Notes: generated by a model not told the origin, from the letters alone. Counted from the stretch's first letter, positions 21,650 to 44,321 are shown. The stretch: DNA of 64,000 nucleotides from Prinia subflava (GCF_021018805.1 NC_086257.1:15992693-16056692); one strand, 5' to 3'. Numbers and translations: made by a program.

Positions 21650-23050
21650 CCGCTCCTGGCAGGGCTCTCTTCCTGCGGTAACTGCACAGTGTCCTGAGCG
21701 GCCGGGCCGGGGCAGCGCCAGCCCCGCCGGGGCAGCGGGAACGGGGAGCAGCCCCTTCCAACTCACCTGGGAGCTGGGATTTTGGCAGCGCAGGGCAGGC
21801 CGCGCCCCCGGTGCAGCGGATCGGTGCCGGGGCCTGCCTGGCGCTGCTCCGCGGTGAGTCTGTCTGTCCCCCGTGCTCATCCATCCGTCCGCCCGTCCGT
21901 CTGTCCGTCCTCAGCCCCGCCGTTACGTAAAGCGGCGGGGCGGCGCCTTTAAGAGCGGGGCCGGGGGCGGGTCGGGGGCCGTCCGGGCTCCCGGCGCGGC
22001 GGCCGGAGGAGGCGGGGGGCAGGAGGGGAGGAAGGGGCGGCGGAGCCGGAGCTCCGGAGCTCCAGGGGCGCGGCGCGGGGGGGTTCCCCAGCGTGCGGGG
22101 CCGGGGCGGGGCCCGCACCGCGTGCACCATCCGGGGGCAGGGGGCGAGCGGGGCGCCGGGGGTGCCGGAGGGCGGGGGTTTGAGCCCGGCGGTGCCGGAG
22201 GGCGGCGGGGTGGCCCCGGGGGTGCAGGAGCAGGGGGGCTTCACTCGCGGCGTGCAGGAGGCGGGGCTGGGGGCGCTGCCCCGAGGCCAGGAGCTGGTGG
22301 CCGGCGGCGGGGAACCGAGGGCCGGCGGGGGGCCGGGCCGGTGGCACTGGGTGCCGCTGGGCGAGCGGACGAGCCTGCAGGAGTGGGGCGAGCGGCCCGG
22401 GCCCGTCACCGCCCTCGGCAGCCCCAAGCCGGGCGCGGAGCCGCGGCGGCCCCGGGAGCGGGGGGCGGCGCGGGCGCGGCGGCGGGCGCGGGGCGCGGAG
22501 GAGGCGGCGGCGGGCGGCAGCCCCGGGGCGCGGCGGGCGCGGGCCGCGGTGCGGGGGGTGCAGGAGCACGGCCCCAAGGTCCGGCAGGAGCAGGGCCTGG
22601 CCCGGCGGGCGCAGCAGGAGCGCGGCGGGGGGCGGCGGGACGCGGCGAGCCCCCCGGCCCGCGCCCGCTGGTGGGTGCGGCGGGGCCGGCAGGAGGAGGG
22701 AGAGGCCCGGGGCGGAGTGCAGGAGGAGGGCGAGCTCTACCCGGGGGAGCAGGAGCACCCCGGCGGCAACCCCGGCACTCGGACCCCGGCACACCGCCCG
22801 AGCCGCAGGAGGTCCGCCCGGGTGTGAGGCCGCACCCCGTGCCCGGTGCCCGCCGCCCCGGGAGCGATCCCAGCCGCGTCCCGGACGTCCCCGACGTCGA
22901 TCTTCGCATCCCGGCCCGGCAGGTGTGCGGGCTCGTCCTGCCTGCTATGCCGGCTGTCTGGAGTGCCGCCGTGCCCGTCCTCGCCCTCCGGTGACGCTGC
23001 AGACCCGGCGCAGGATGCGGTGGCAGTGGCGGTGAGCGCAGAGGTAAGGA
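21650..23050 (+). promoter_or_regulatory. Large CpG island between TFRC and TNK2
   Basis: The stretch is about 1.4 kb of very GC-rich, CpG-dense DNA. Possible splice sites inside it are donor GCTCCGCG|GTGAGT at 21853, pyrimidine-rich acceptor TGTCCGTCCTCAG at 21914, and donor CGCAGAG|GTAAGG at 23044/23045. It may be a distal TNK2 promoter with a non-coding first exon, or the promoter of a separate transcript ending at the poly(A) signal at 23669. It also holds the ATG-free open frame described next. Confidence 0.65.
21931..22827 (+). other. Open frame of about 299 codons without ATG; unknown
   Basis: The frame opens after TAA at 21928-21930 and closes at TGA 22825-22827, with no ATG anywhere in it. 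From 22093 on, fewer than ten of 245 codons end in A or T, while A and T are common at second positions, the bias expected of avian GC-rich coding DNA. A VQE or VPEGG motif recurs (codons GTG CAG GAG at several places), and a less repetitive patch reads WHWVPLGERTSLQEW. I do not recognise a family. It could be an exon whose start lies in an upstream exon, a non-AUG-initiated product, or merely an open frame in GC-rich DNA. The opposite strand is also open. Confidence 0.25.
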
Positions 23051-23668
23051 ACGAGGGGCGACCCCATGGCTTGAATTGGCCGGACGCCATGGGAGTGCTG
23101 CGAGGGGCAGTGTGGGTTCGGGGCTTGACACCGTGTTCTGCCCGGCTGCCATCTGAGTGTGCCGGTGTGTTGGCACCGTGCCCCGCAGCGCTGCGAGCTG
23201 CGGTGCTGCCCCCGTGCCCAGGCACTGCGGGACTGCTCAGTCCCGGCAGGCAGCATGCCCGACCTCCTGCTCCAGCTGCCAGGGCAGAGCAGGCAGCAGG
23301 GTCTGGTGTGAGTGGGTGCCTGGTGCCCTTGAACTCTCCTAAACCACAGCGGAAGCTGGGGGAAGGTGTTGGGTTGGTTGGTTGTTTTTGTTTTTTTTCC
23401 TGGAGAAAAGGCAGCTTTGCTCTTCCTCTTCCCTGGGCTCGTGGGAGCTGTGGCACTGAACAGAGGATCCTTGTCCTCCGGGGCCAGCCCTGTGCCTCGG
23501 GGTGTTGTACTGCGGCTGAAACCCCGAGCAGCAGTGAGGTGCAGGGAGCCTCTGACCACCAGCCCAGCACGCAGCACCGTGGCTGTGTCCAGCTGTGATG
23601 TGGCAATTTTCCTCTGAGCAGTCCAGGACCGTTGGGTACTTTTGGTCTTTGTTTGTTTTGCTTTTTTA

Positions 23669-23674
23669 AATAAA
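23669..23674 (+). terminator. Poly(A) signal downstream of the orphan island
   Basis: AATAAA lies in a T-rich context (CTTTTTTAAATAAAAG) about 840 nt after the stop of the ATG-free frame. It could end a short unspliced transcript from the island. Use is unproven. Confidence 0.4.
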
Positions 23675-23699
23675 AGTTTTAAGTTAAACTTGGTAAGGT

Positions 23700-26600
23700 G
23701 GTGCTGACAGTCCAGACAAGGATCCCACTGTGCCAGGCAAATCCTGCTCAGCTTCTCCTAGAGTGATCAGATCCTTTGCCCAGTCTGAAGCAGCAGCTGG
23801 GGAGGAGGTTTGGAGGTGGCCAGCCTAGGCAGGGACAGTGTCTCTGGCACAGTTCTGGGGCTGGGCTGTCTAGGCAGGACAGGCTGGGGCAGAGCCTGGC
23901 GCTGGCAATTCCCCACACCCTCACCTCCCTGGGGCCGCTTAGTGCAGCAGGAGCACTGGGGTGTCCCGGTGCTGCTGGGCTCAAGCACCGGCTCAACACC
24001 CTGCAAAGAGTGTCCCTCTTGCCAGGTACTCTGGGCTCTGGAGGCTGTACATTCCCCCCTCTTACTCAGCTGTTCATTGAGCTGGCTCAGGGCAAAGCTT
24101 TGAACAAAGTTTTTTGGCTGTGGGCTTTGCAAGAGTCACCTAAAAACAGGACCTGCCTCGTGGAGTGTCTTTGAGCAGGTCTGTGCTACCAAGAACCTGT
24201 TTAGGGAGAGGGGGCAGGACGGAGCCCGGGTGCTGTGCACCCATCCTCAGCTGCAGCCCTGCTCCCACTGCCAGTCCCGAGCGCACTGGTCCCCGCAGGG
24301 AGTGCGGTGGTAGAAGCAGCTTCCGCATCCCCGTCGGGCCGCGCCGAGGCCTGGGGTGCAGGGTGGGGGCTGTGCAGGCTGTGCAACCTGTTACCAACCC
24401 CTGCAGCTACCGGAGCCTCGTTAGCCAGGTATTTGTTAGTGCAGGGTGGGGTGTAGTGGGTATGGCTGGGGGGGGCTGGCGATGCCTTCCTCCTCCTCGG
24501 GCAGCTGCCAGCCTGCTGTCCCACTGTGACTCAGCCTCCCCGGGGCAAGGGGGGGCCTTCATAAGCAGAGGAGCAGCCCCCACAGGACCAGCTTGTAGCC
24601 GAGCCCTGTCCTAACCAACTGCAGGCAAGACTTGACACTGTGCCTCAGTTTCCCCCCAAGAGGTCCCTGCCCCTGGAGCCACCTGGGTTTTGACTTCAGT
24701 TGTGTCCGTGAGGGACAAAGTATCCTGGGGGCATTGCCCACTTGTATGGGTTTTGGGGGACAGGAGGAGGCTCTGCTTCACACACAGCCCCTGCCAGGCC
24801 AGGAAGGCTTAGGAGAAAGTCTTGTTCCATCCCTTTGCTGAGCAGCCCTGGGGGAGGGCCACTGTTCCCGCTGCAGCCTAGCTAATTAGAGTGCTGTCAG
24901 TTAGTGCTAATGACTGCCAAAGACTGAATGGTCTGGCCAGGATGCTGTGCTGCTCTGGTGCTGGGGAACTGCGGGGTTGAGCCTTCATCCCTCCTTCCAG
25001 CTCTAGGGGTCCCAACTCCCCTGCTCCCAGCCCGAAGGGGAGATGCTGCTGTGTGGATGTGGCTTTGTGCCAATCTGGCCTGAGACCTGACAAACTCGTT
25101 TTGTGCCAGCTGCAGCCTGGCCCAAGTACACATCCTGTACTGGAGTGGAGATGGGGGTACTGCAGGCAGCACCCCAGGGTGGAGGGGCTGCTTGGACCCA
25201 GGGCTCAGGGTGCATCCTGGTGTCCCCCTTCCCTGGCCGGACTGGGGGCAAAGCTCACCTGGGGGGCAGATCCACAAAGGCTCTTCCAACTGCCTTGGCA
25301 GACTCATGAGTCTAGGTGCACAGAGACTTCCTTAACCTTTACCTTAACCCCCAGGAAGTCTGGAGCATCTGGGGTGCCAGGCAGGGAGGCCCATTCTGAG
25401 CGCTCTCACTTCACCCCAGGTGTCACCTGAGCCCTGACGGTTTGCCCCCTCAAACAGTGCCCATTTCGCTGTGACACGGGGGCTGGCACTGCTAAGGGAC
25501 CCCACAGTGCTGTCCCTGTGGCCCAGGTGAGATCAGTGTGGGGGGCTGGCAGGCACAAACCAGCCTTGCACTGAGGCAAGGTGACAAGGTCCCTACTGTG
25601 TCACTGACACCAGGGCTCGGTGATGCCAGGCCTGCTGACTTCTCCACCTCCCCAGCAAGGAGGGTGCCAGGAACTGTTGCTTTGCATGTTTGTCCCCCAA
25701 AACACTGCACTGTGACCCTGCCTTGGTGGGAGAGCTTGGGGCTGAGGTGAGGATCAGTTATGGGGTCAGCAATTGCTGCCCATGCTGCCGAGCTGGGAGG
25801 TGCAAGACAAGCTAAGCCCGCCCCAGCTCGACCTGCAGAGCGGATTTAGCAGAGGAAAGAGGCTTAGGGAGGGGATTGGGTTGTGCTGGGCGGGGGTGGG
25901 GGGGCACATGCCTGTGTCTTTCCTTCCCTCACAGCCACTGCTGCAGGCAGGGGCTCACAGCAGGGGATGCTCTGTGCTGGGCAGCAGGATCAGGCCATGG
26001 GGCCAGGCTCTGGGAGCCCAGAGATGGCAGAGAGGAGGAACCTGGCACCTCGGCCTCCCCGGCCACCCCTGCCACAGGGATCACCAGGCCTCCGTGCTGG
26101 CCCCCCGAGACCTCCTGCTTGCTCCATCCAGCCAACCAAGCACCATCAGGTGCCAGCACCGAGGGAGGTAAAGCACCTACTGGTATGGGGGCACGTGGGG
26201 TGGCACAGTCCAGAGAGGGGCTGGGGACGGTCCCCTGGGAGCTGGGTGGCAGCAGCATCTCACAGGTGGGCAGGATGCAGGCGGGTGCCCTGCCTCTGGC
26301 GGGAGCCGGGTGTGTTTGTGCGCGTGGATTTGTGCGTGTCTGCACACCTGCGCCGTGGCAGCCGGGCCGGGGAGTGTGTCACCACAATCTGGGGCCGCCC
26401 TCGGGGCCCTGCCAGGGCTGAGCAAGCCAGCCCGGGACGACGGTGCGGCTGCCCTGCTGCCGCCGCAGTCAGTGAGATCACTTCCAGGCGACACAGCTGC
26501 CAGGAAGGTGGCAGGAAGGTGGCAGGCGGGCTGTGACAGCGAGCAGGGTGATGTGATGGAGGTGAGTGGGGGCCCCCATCCCCCTCTGGGAGCTTGTTTC

Positions 26601-28300
26601 AGGGACCCACCACTTTCTGGGGCCCTCTGTGCGGGGTGGTGGACGTGGGGGATGCTGTGGCACTGGTCCCAGGGATGTGGGGCCAAGTGTAGTGTCCCAG
26701 AGGGCTGGGGAGCACCAGTGTCCCCACAGAGGGGAGGACACCTTGTGTTCAGTGTGACTGTCACCCTGGAGGGTAGAAGACAGTGCACTCCATTCAGTGG
26801 TTGTCGTTGTGGTGGGACCCCCCCGCAGGGTGGGAATTGCAGGCAGGTGAGTCAAGGCTGGCAGGGCACGATGCCATTTGTCCCTTTGTGGGGTACCTAA
26901 TCATTTTGGTGTCAGTTAAGCTTGGGCAGGCCAGGAGGACCCGACGTGTGGGGGTGTGACCCAAATCCATGCCCAGGGCTGTGGGGACAGGGACTGTCCC
27001 TTCTCCTCCCCACAGCATCGCCTTCCCCGGGCAGGCTGGTGAGGGTTTTGGGGGGTAGCACAGGGCGGCTGGTTCCGGAGGGAAGGTGGCATAGCACGTG
27101 CATCAGTCACCGTCCTGTGGCGTGCCAGCGCGGTGACGCCGGCGGGCCGTGCGCGGGGGCGGCTGCTGCTCCCACGCCGCAGGCTCGGCCCGCCTCGGCT
27201 CCACGGCTGAGCTCACCTCCGTGGAATGGCAGGAGGAGTCGCCAAGGGGCTGTCCCCGCCCGGTCCCTCAGCCAGGGCAGATGCCCACTGGGACTGGGGG
27301 TGTTTGTTTCTCTGGAGCAGGGAGAGGGGAAGGGGAGGCAGGACTTGCTCTTGCCCCCTGCAGCCCCCTGCCTTGGCACGTTGGCAGCCTGGTGTCACTC
27401 CTGTGGCTATACCAGGTTCTTGGGGCTCTATGGGGGGAACAGTGATGGATCGTGAGGGTGCTTCTGGGGGTCAGAATGGGGCACCATGCCCTGTGGTGTT
27501 GGCATGAAGAGCGAATTGGTCCCTGGGGACTCTGCTGTGCCCCAAAGGACAGGCAGGTCACAGGGGTCTTTGAGGGGGCTGCAGCCCCACCAAGCCCCCC
27601 AACCCTCCCCTCCCGATTTCAACCTGCTTACAGCTCTGGTCCGGAGGCTGGGAGAGGGATTGTGGCTGGTCAGCGCTGGGGTACAGGCCAGTCCCGATGG
27701 GTACGTTCCCCATCCAGGGGGGTGGCTCCCTGCGCGGGGCTGTGCCAGCTGCAGCAGCGCCTGGCAGAGGTCTAGGAGACCCCCAGCCCCCTGCGAGGGG
27801 GTGGAGGGAGAGGATTGATCCTGGCGTGGCCTTCGGACCCCCATGCCAGCGGCATCCCCCGGGGCCTGGCTCGGTCCCAGCCCTGCCGTGCTTGCGCCAG
27901 CGCTGCCGGTCGCTGCGGAGCAGCCATCTTCCCGGTGCATCCCATCCCCCTCTGCCTGCGCAGGGAAACGGGAGGGATGCTGGCGGTACTGCCAGCGCCA
28001 GAGCCCCCCCTCATCCCTCTGCAGGTGCCTCCCTACCCATCCTGTCTGCCATAGAGCCCCGGCTGCTTGACGATGGTCCCCCCTCATCCTCCTCCTCCTC
28101 CGCCCGGCTGCCTGGTGCACCGTGCCGGGGTGCGGGGAGAAGGGGGCAGCGAGCGCGGCGCTGGCGGCGATGCCACCACCTCTCCTCTCAGGAGCCGGAG
28201 CAGGGACAGAAGGTGGGCGGCTGGGCTGCCGCGCCGGGAGGAAGACAGTGCTGCCAGGCTGGGACTGGGGTGAGGACAAGCGCTCAAGGGGCTTCTATTT
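23700..28300. other. Intergenic or 5' intronic DNA upstream of TNK2
   Basis: This is about 4.6 kb of GC-rich DNA without a recognisable exon. The long overlapping open frames on both strands (for example around 25900-26500 and 27400-28500) lack splice support, consistent third-base bias or known motifs. If the island at 21650-23050 is a distal TNK2 promoter, this stretch is TNK2 intron 1. Confidence 0.5.
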
Positions 28301-28514
28301 TCCCTTTTCGTCTGCATCCTTCCATCCATCCTCCCCCCCCAACCCCCACCATTGCCGTCGCGGTCACCTTCACCCTCTCGCTGTTTTCCGGAACTGCAGC
28401 AACTTTCTGCCATGTGATCCCAAACCCGGCTCCAGCCCTCGCCGCCCCCAGGCAGACGCGGGCGTCTCCGCAGAGCCCCCCGCTCGCCGCTGCGCCGCAG
28501 CCGCCGCCTCAGCC

Positions 28515-28691
28515 ATGGGCGAGAGATGCGACTACCAGCGCTTGAGCAGCGCCGAGGAGGAGGAGGAAATGCACGGCCCCTTGCCCCACAGCTTCTCGGA
28601 CAGCACCGGGCAGCGGGCCCTGCGGCTGGGCAGCAGGCGCCCCACGCCGCCCCCCCGGCAGGACATCGCCCCGGGCATGCCGTGCCGGCGG
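28515..28691 (+). CDS. TNK2: TNK2 alternative first coding exon (long N-terminus)
   Basis: ATG at 28515 (context CAGCCATGG) opens 59 codons starting MGERCDYQRLSSAEEEEEMH and ending GMPCRR, followed by donor CGG|GTCAGT at 28691/28692. The exon ends in phase 0. Splicing to 32226 reads through RLSCS into the canonical Met without a stop, giving an N-terminus 64 residues longer. The acidic MGER..YQRL start resembles an alternative N-terminus I remember for mammalian TNK2. A CpG-rich leader precedes it. Transcript support is needed for certainty. Confidence 0.7.
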
Positions 28692-31600
28692 GTCAGTGGG
28701 GGGGATCGGTAGAGGGGAGCAGCGGCGGGCACCTGGCTGTGCTTGGTGGCCCCAGGATGGGCATGGCTTGGCAGCTGACACGGAGCACAGGGAGTCCCTG
28801 CATGGCATCTCCCCCCTGGAATGTGCCGTACCTCACAGCATCCGGGGCAGCATGACAGCCCCCCTTGCTCGGCTGTGCTCCCATCCTCACCCACGGGAGG
28901 GGGTCTGCCTGCTGCTTCTTGCTGGGGAAACTGAGGCACGGGGGAATGGTGTGGCAGCCAGGCTCAGCCAAGCCTGGCACAGCTCGTGGAGGGGGGGCAC
29001 GGTGCCCAGCACAGGATGCCATCCGCCAGCTGCAGCACTGTAACCAGACGGTGGCCCCGCAGGCTGCCATCCCCGCATGGTGTGTCCCTGGGGGATGTCA
29101 GGCTTTGCATGGATGTGGAGGATGTGTGGGTGCAGCGGGCTTGAGGTGTAGGACAGGTATTGTGTCACTAGGGACAGATGTAATGGGGGGAGGGAAGGGG
29201 AAAGGGGGGAGGACTGACCTCCCACATGCCAGCTCGGACGGGTGTGTGCGCTGCCAGGCAAGCGGGGAGGCGACGAACATGCCACGGCGGGGGTGGGCAC
29301 CCGTGGGCGCGCAGGGGCCGGCGGCTCCAGGTGCGCGTCGGGCGGAGGCGGGAGCGGGACGGTGCCGGCGGCGGCGCGGTGTTTGCGCACGTGCGGCCGG
29401 GCAGGGCGGCAGCCGGGGCTGGCGGAGGGGACGAGCGGGGGCCGCGGCTGCGGTTGTGCAGGTGGCGGGGGGATTGCTCCTGTGTGGTCCCGGGGTGCAC
29501 GTGAGCATCCTCACCGCGCACCGTGCATGAGCCTGGGTGCACGTAGGGCGCGTTAGGGCGCTGCAGGGATGGGTGTGCATGGCAGGGGCGTGCAGGGCAC
29601 CAGGGGCCAAGCAGCGACTGTGAAGTGGGTCTGGGGCATTTGTGACTTCTCACCTCAGGGTGGGAGTTCGCTGGCAGGACTCCTTACCCAACTCGGAGTC
29701 GAGGTCGCAGGATCACTCCCCTGTGCCTGTGGGTCTATTGCAGAGAGGGAAACTGAGGCACAGAACCTCTCCTGGCATGGTGGGCAAAGCTAGGTTCTCC
29801 ACTCCCTTTTGGAAACCTGTACTCCCGGTGTGAGCACTGAACTGGGCAGCCTCACCTGGGATTTAGGGATGCAGGAGGCAGTGCACTTGGTGCCAGTCCC
29901 AGTGGGTGCCATTTCTGTGTGATGAGGGCGATGTTCTGTCAAGGCAGGGTACCCCCCCACCCCCGGTGTCCCCTGAGCTGGGACGGGGGAAGCTGGCGCG
30001 TGGCAGAGGTTGGTGCCGAGGGCACTGTGCCCAGTTGTCCCCAGTCAATGGGCTTCTTGTGCCCGGTGTTTCTGCTGCCGAGTGCCAGCTGGGATCCCAG
30101 TAGCAGTGGAAGCCCCAGCAGAGACTCCTCTTGGGGATGCACTTTACTCCCTCTTAGCTGCCCCCATGGCACAGCAATGGCCACGCTTTGGGGGGCCAGG
30201 CAGGTGGGGGGGCTGTGGCAAGAGGTTGCTGTGGTCTTTCCTGTCTCATGCTGTGGCTGCTGGCGTGGCCAGCTGTTCTCCCTGGAGGCCTGTGGGTGGA
30301 CACCACTGCTGGAGTTGGGTACCAGCCCCACCAGGGAAGGGGAGTGAGCCCCAGGGTGCTGATGGTGGCCCACGGCAGAGCCCCGTGGGGGCTGGCAGCT
30401 GGGCAGCGGATATGTTTGCCGAGCCAGAAACTCCCCCCACAGTGCCCATCGCCCTGGCATCATGCCTGTGGCCTCGGTTGGGGAGCAGAGAGCCGGATGT
30501 CTCTTCTGCCTCCCTCCCTCTCTGCTTCCTGGGGGGGAAACTGAGGCCTGGGAGCGTTTCCCAAGGCCGGGGCGAGTTTCCATGGCAATGGGAGCGGGGG
30601 TCCGGGCTCCCAGCTGCCGGCGACCGCCGAACAAGGGAGAAAGCGGGACATTGATGGGAGCCCGGCCCCTTGGGCGCGCGTCCCAGCCCGGCTGAAAATA
30701 ACCCTCCTGGGCAGCGCTGCGGGCAGGCGGCCGGGACCGGACCCCGCTGCCAGCGAGGGGTCCCCAGGAAGCGGCTCCAGCCAGGGGAGTGACCCCAGCC
30801 CTGCCTGCCGCCACCCCCCGCCCCGGCCCCGTTGCGTTGGGGAAGGGGAGGGCCGGCCGGCCAGAGGATCGAGAGCCGGATGGAAGGAGGGGCAGAGCCG
30901 CAGCCCGCGTCCGGCCGACGGACAGCCCGAGCCCCCTGCCCGCTCCAGGGGGGTCTATGGGGCGGTCGAGCCCAGGCGACATCTCTGTAGCGCCAGTGAA
31001 GGCACTGCCGGTGCCCCGGCTGCAGTGAGCGGGCTCCGCCGCGGGACGCCGGCACCGGGGAAGGGACACCAGCGCTGCCAGGGGCTGGCAGCCAGGCAGG
31101 ATGCGACGCTTCCAGGCTTTGCACCGATCCTTCCCCTTCCTCACCCGCTTCCGCCTCTACCGAGTAAGTGCCGACCCTCGCCCCGGGCAGACCCTCCTCT
31201 GGCCGTCACCCGGCCGTGTCCCCGTCGCCTGCGGCAGGGGAGCCGCAGCTCCCTTCGCCCCGTGTGGCCCTGCGTGCCCCCGTGCGCCCCCGTGCCCAGC
31301 TGCTCGCCGCGCCCGCCGTATTTTTAGCCCAGTGCCGAGGACTGTAATTGCGGTGACGCGGCCCAGGGAGCCGAGCACAGCGGGTGAAGACGCCAGGGGC
31401 CATGGCGTCTCCCGGGGAAGAGGAGAGGATGGAGGGGGCTGCCACGCTGTGCAGCTGGGATGGGGGGGTCCCAACCTCCCGCCCGCTCTCAGCAGGAGGA
31501 GGCAGAGCTATATCCCTCTCCAGAAAGGTGGTGGTTAAAGTAGGGGAGAGTAGGGACAACAGGCAGGGATGGGGACTGGGGAGGGGAGCGTGGGGCTCCA

Positions 31601-32225
31601 GCCCTTCCTCTCTGTGTCCTGGCACGGCTGGAGGCTGATGCCAGCAGCACTGGGGTGCTCTGTACCTCAGCACTGGAGCAACAGGACCCTCCACAGGCCC
31701 ACATGTCCCTGTCTGTCCCCTCCCTGTGTCTGCCCAATGAGTGCCACCTCCCATGGCAGAGGAGACCCACTGTGAGTCTGTGCTACAACTCAGCCAAGTG
31801 TGCGGGCATGCCAGTGTGTCAAGGTGGCTGTTCCTGCTGGGGACAGCTGTCACCTCCCTGCTCAGCCCTTCCAGCTGAGCAGAGGGAATTGGGCAAGCAC
31901 ATCTGTCCTGAGCTTCTGCCTCCTGTGTCCTCGGCACTCCTGACCAGGGGATAGTCTGTGCTGGAATGCAGGGGTGGGCTAGTATTTCTGTGGGCAGGAC
32001 AGGGCAAACTGGGGGACCCTTCTGTCTCTGGGTGTCCTGCTGATTGGGGTGCCTCTTCTGGCCTCCCTCAGAGAGGTGGTGACAGGCTCAGGAGATGACT
32101 CCACTAATATCCCTCACAGCAGCACCCCAGCCTTGGTTCTGAGCTCCCCTGGGTGCCTCCCCAGTGGGGATAGGGCAGAGGGAGTGGAGCAGGGTCGCCC
32201 CTAACCCGATATTGTGTCCCAGCAG
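28692..32225 (+). other. TNK2: TNK2 5' introns with GC-rich patches
   Basis: The interval lies between the two alternative first exons and the SAM exon. GC-rich patches occur at about 29220-29550 and 30560-31380; the latter surrounds the alternative exon at 31101. Many open frames are present on both strands but none has coding features. I see no repeats or RNA genes. Confidence 0.5.
31101..31163 (+). CDS. TNK2: TNK2 alternative first coding exon (short N-terminus)
   Basis: ATG at 31101 opens 21 codons, MRRFQALHRSFPFLTRFRLY plus Arg, ending exactly at donor CGA|GTAAGT (31163/31164). It is in phase 0, so splicing to 32226 gives an uninterrupted frame into the SAM domain, adding 26 residues ahead of the canonical Met. 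The peptide is basic and hydrophobic, unlike the acidic alternative at 28515, so the two promoters would give kinases with different N-termini. The call rests on the perfect donor, the phase match and the GC-rich promoter-like surroundings; no homologue is recalled with certainty. Confidence 0.55.
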
Positions 32226-32240
32226 AGGCTGAGCTGTAGC

Positions 32241-42864
<10,624 letters not shown>

Positions 42865-43262
42865 GGACATGGATGTTCTGGGGGGACAGTTCTCCATGCC
42901 ACACTGCTGTGGGCAGGCCGGCACAATCACCCCTCCTGAGTTCATGTCCTGTCCTCTCCTTACAGGTGGTGACAGCAGGGACGGGGTGAGCTGCGTTGGA
43001 TCTGGAGCAGGCGTCTCGCCAAAGGACCAGCCCTGCCGCCTCCACCCACACAACCTGCTGCAGGACTCTGGACTGAGCCCCACTTGAGGGTGGAGACACC
43101 CCAAAAGAGACCCTGCCTTGTGCCACAGACTTTCCAGGGTGACTGTGCCGTGGCCTTGGCAATGGGTTCCATCCCCTGGCCCCTTGTTGAATTGTTTTTG
43201 TAAAGAGAAATGTAATTTTAATATATATATATTATGTATATATATAAAAATATTCTATGGAG
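42865..43262 (+). other. TNK2: TNK2 3' untranslated region
   Basis: This follows TAG at 42862-42864. The segment near 43190-43260 (TTTTTGTAAAGAGAAATGTAA, an AT-rich run, then ATATTCTATGGAGAGG) matches the end of the mammalian TNK2 3' UTR as I remember it. No AATAAA or ATTAAA is seen there, so cleavage probably uses a variant A/T-rich hexamer. Confidence 0.7.
43217..43252. repeat. TA-rich microsatellite in the TNK2 3' UTR
   Basis: Imperfect (TA)n interrupted by TATG and AAAAA. It is short and probably part of the poly(A) region. Confidence 0.75.
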
Positions 43263-44279
43263 AGGAGGAGGGTGCCTATGGCTGTCTCCCAGGTTTATCC
43301 CTGCCAACACACAGGGACAGGCTACATCTCTGTGGGTGCTGGTTCCTCCCTGCAGGCAGCTGGGACTATGACCCTTGAGATCCACTGTGGGATGAAGCTC
43401 AGGGAAGGGATGCACAGACTCCGGGGATCCCCAGGAAGCTGTGTGACATGTGTACCTATAAAACCTCCTGCTGAGTCCTCCCAGGCTGCTTTAGGGTGCA
43501 AAGTTCTCCCCATCCAGGGCTGATGGATTTAGTCACAGTATGTCCCACCCCAAGGCCCAAAGCTTGAAGGCTGGGCATGGTTTTGCCTGCTGTGAGTGGG
43601 CAGTGCTTGCCTGCAGGGGAGCCCCCCGCAGCCGGGCCCCCCCTGCCCGGTGCCCCGCGGCTCCCGGCTGCCGCCTGACTCATGCCCAGGCAGGGAGTGG
43701 CGGGACGGCGTCGCCCCCACCCACGCAGGGCTGTTGTGCAACCGTGTGCAGACGGAGCCCGGAGCAGGTGCGGGAGTGGAGGGGTGGCTCCTGTGGGGTC
43801 AGAGCCGGGGTCAGTGCTCACTCCCCCCTCCATGTGGGTATCCGAGCCCCTTAGCTGGGTTTCCTGCAGTGCTGCCTTCTAGCAGCATCAGGAAGGGATC
43901 TTGGGATGGGGTGGAGGAGGATCTTGGTGCCCAAACCCACCAGCTCCATTGATGGTGGTGGTACCTTCTCTCCAGGATACTCTGCTCCAGAGCTGGTGGC
44001 TTCAGAGGAGAGACCCTGCCATACTCAGTGAGGAAGGGCTGCCTTGGCATGACCACGGATCCATCCCTGTGGCAGATGGTACCTGGCCAGATCCTGTGCA
44101 TCCACAGCTCCCTGAGCTCTGCTCCCCTGGCCCTCCCTGACTGTGGGGACAGGGAGCTGGTGCTGTTGTGAGCACAGTCACACGCCGCTGCTTGGGGCTC
44201 TGTGCTTCTCTTTTCCTGTGTGAGGTGCAGCCACCGTGGCAGGGCTGTCAGTGAAGCAAGGAGGGCACAACATCATCAC

Positions 44280-44285
44280 TTTATT
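44280..44285 (-). terminator. Minus-strand poly(A) signal
   Basis: TTTATT on plus reads AATAAA on minus. It is followed on that strand by GTGATGATGTTGTG, a good GU-rich downstream element. It suggests that a minus-strand transcript ends near 44260, tail to tail with TNK2. Confidence 0.45.
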
Positions 44286-44321
44286 CCCTCCCCTTAAGTA
44301 ATCCTGGAGCTGGATGAGACC

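Noticed and set aside
21949..22794. Minus-strand open frames in the 21650-23050 island
   Set aside because: They are antisense mirrors of the GC-rich plus frame, with Leu/Pro/Arg runs and weaker codon-position bias; no splice or poly(A) support on that strand.
25876..26788. Overlapping 180-220 codon frames on both strands upstream of TNK2
   Set aside because: Composition is low-complexity Gly/Pro/Arg, several frames are equally open and no domain is recognised; typical of GC-rich non-coding avian DNA.
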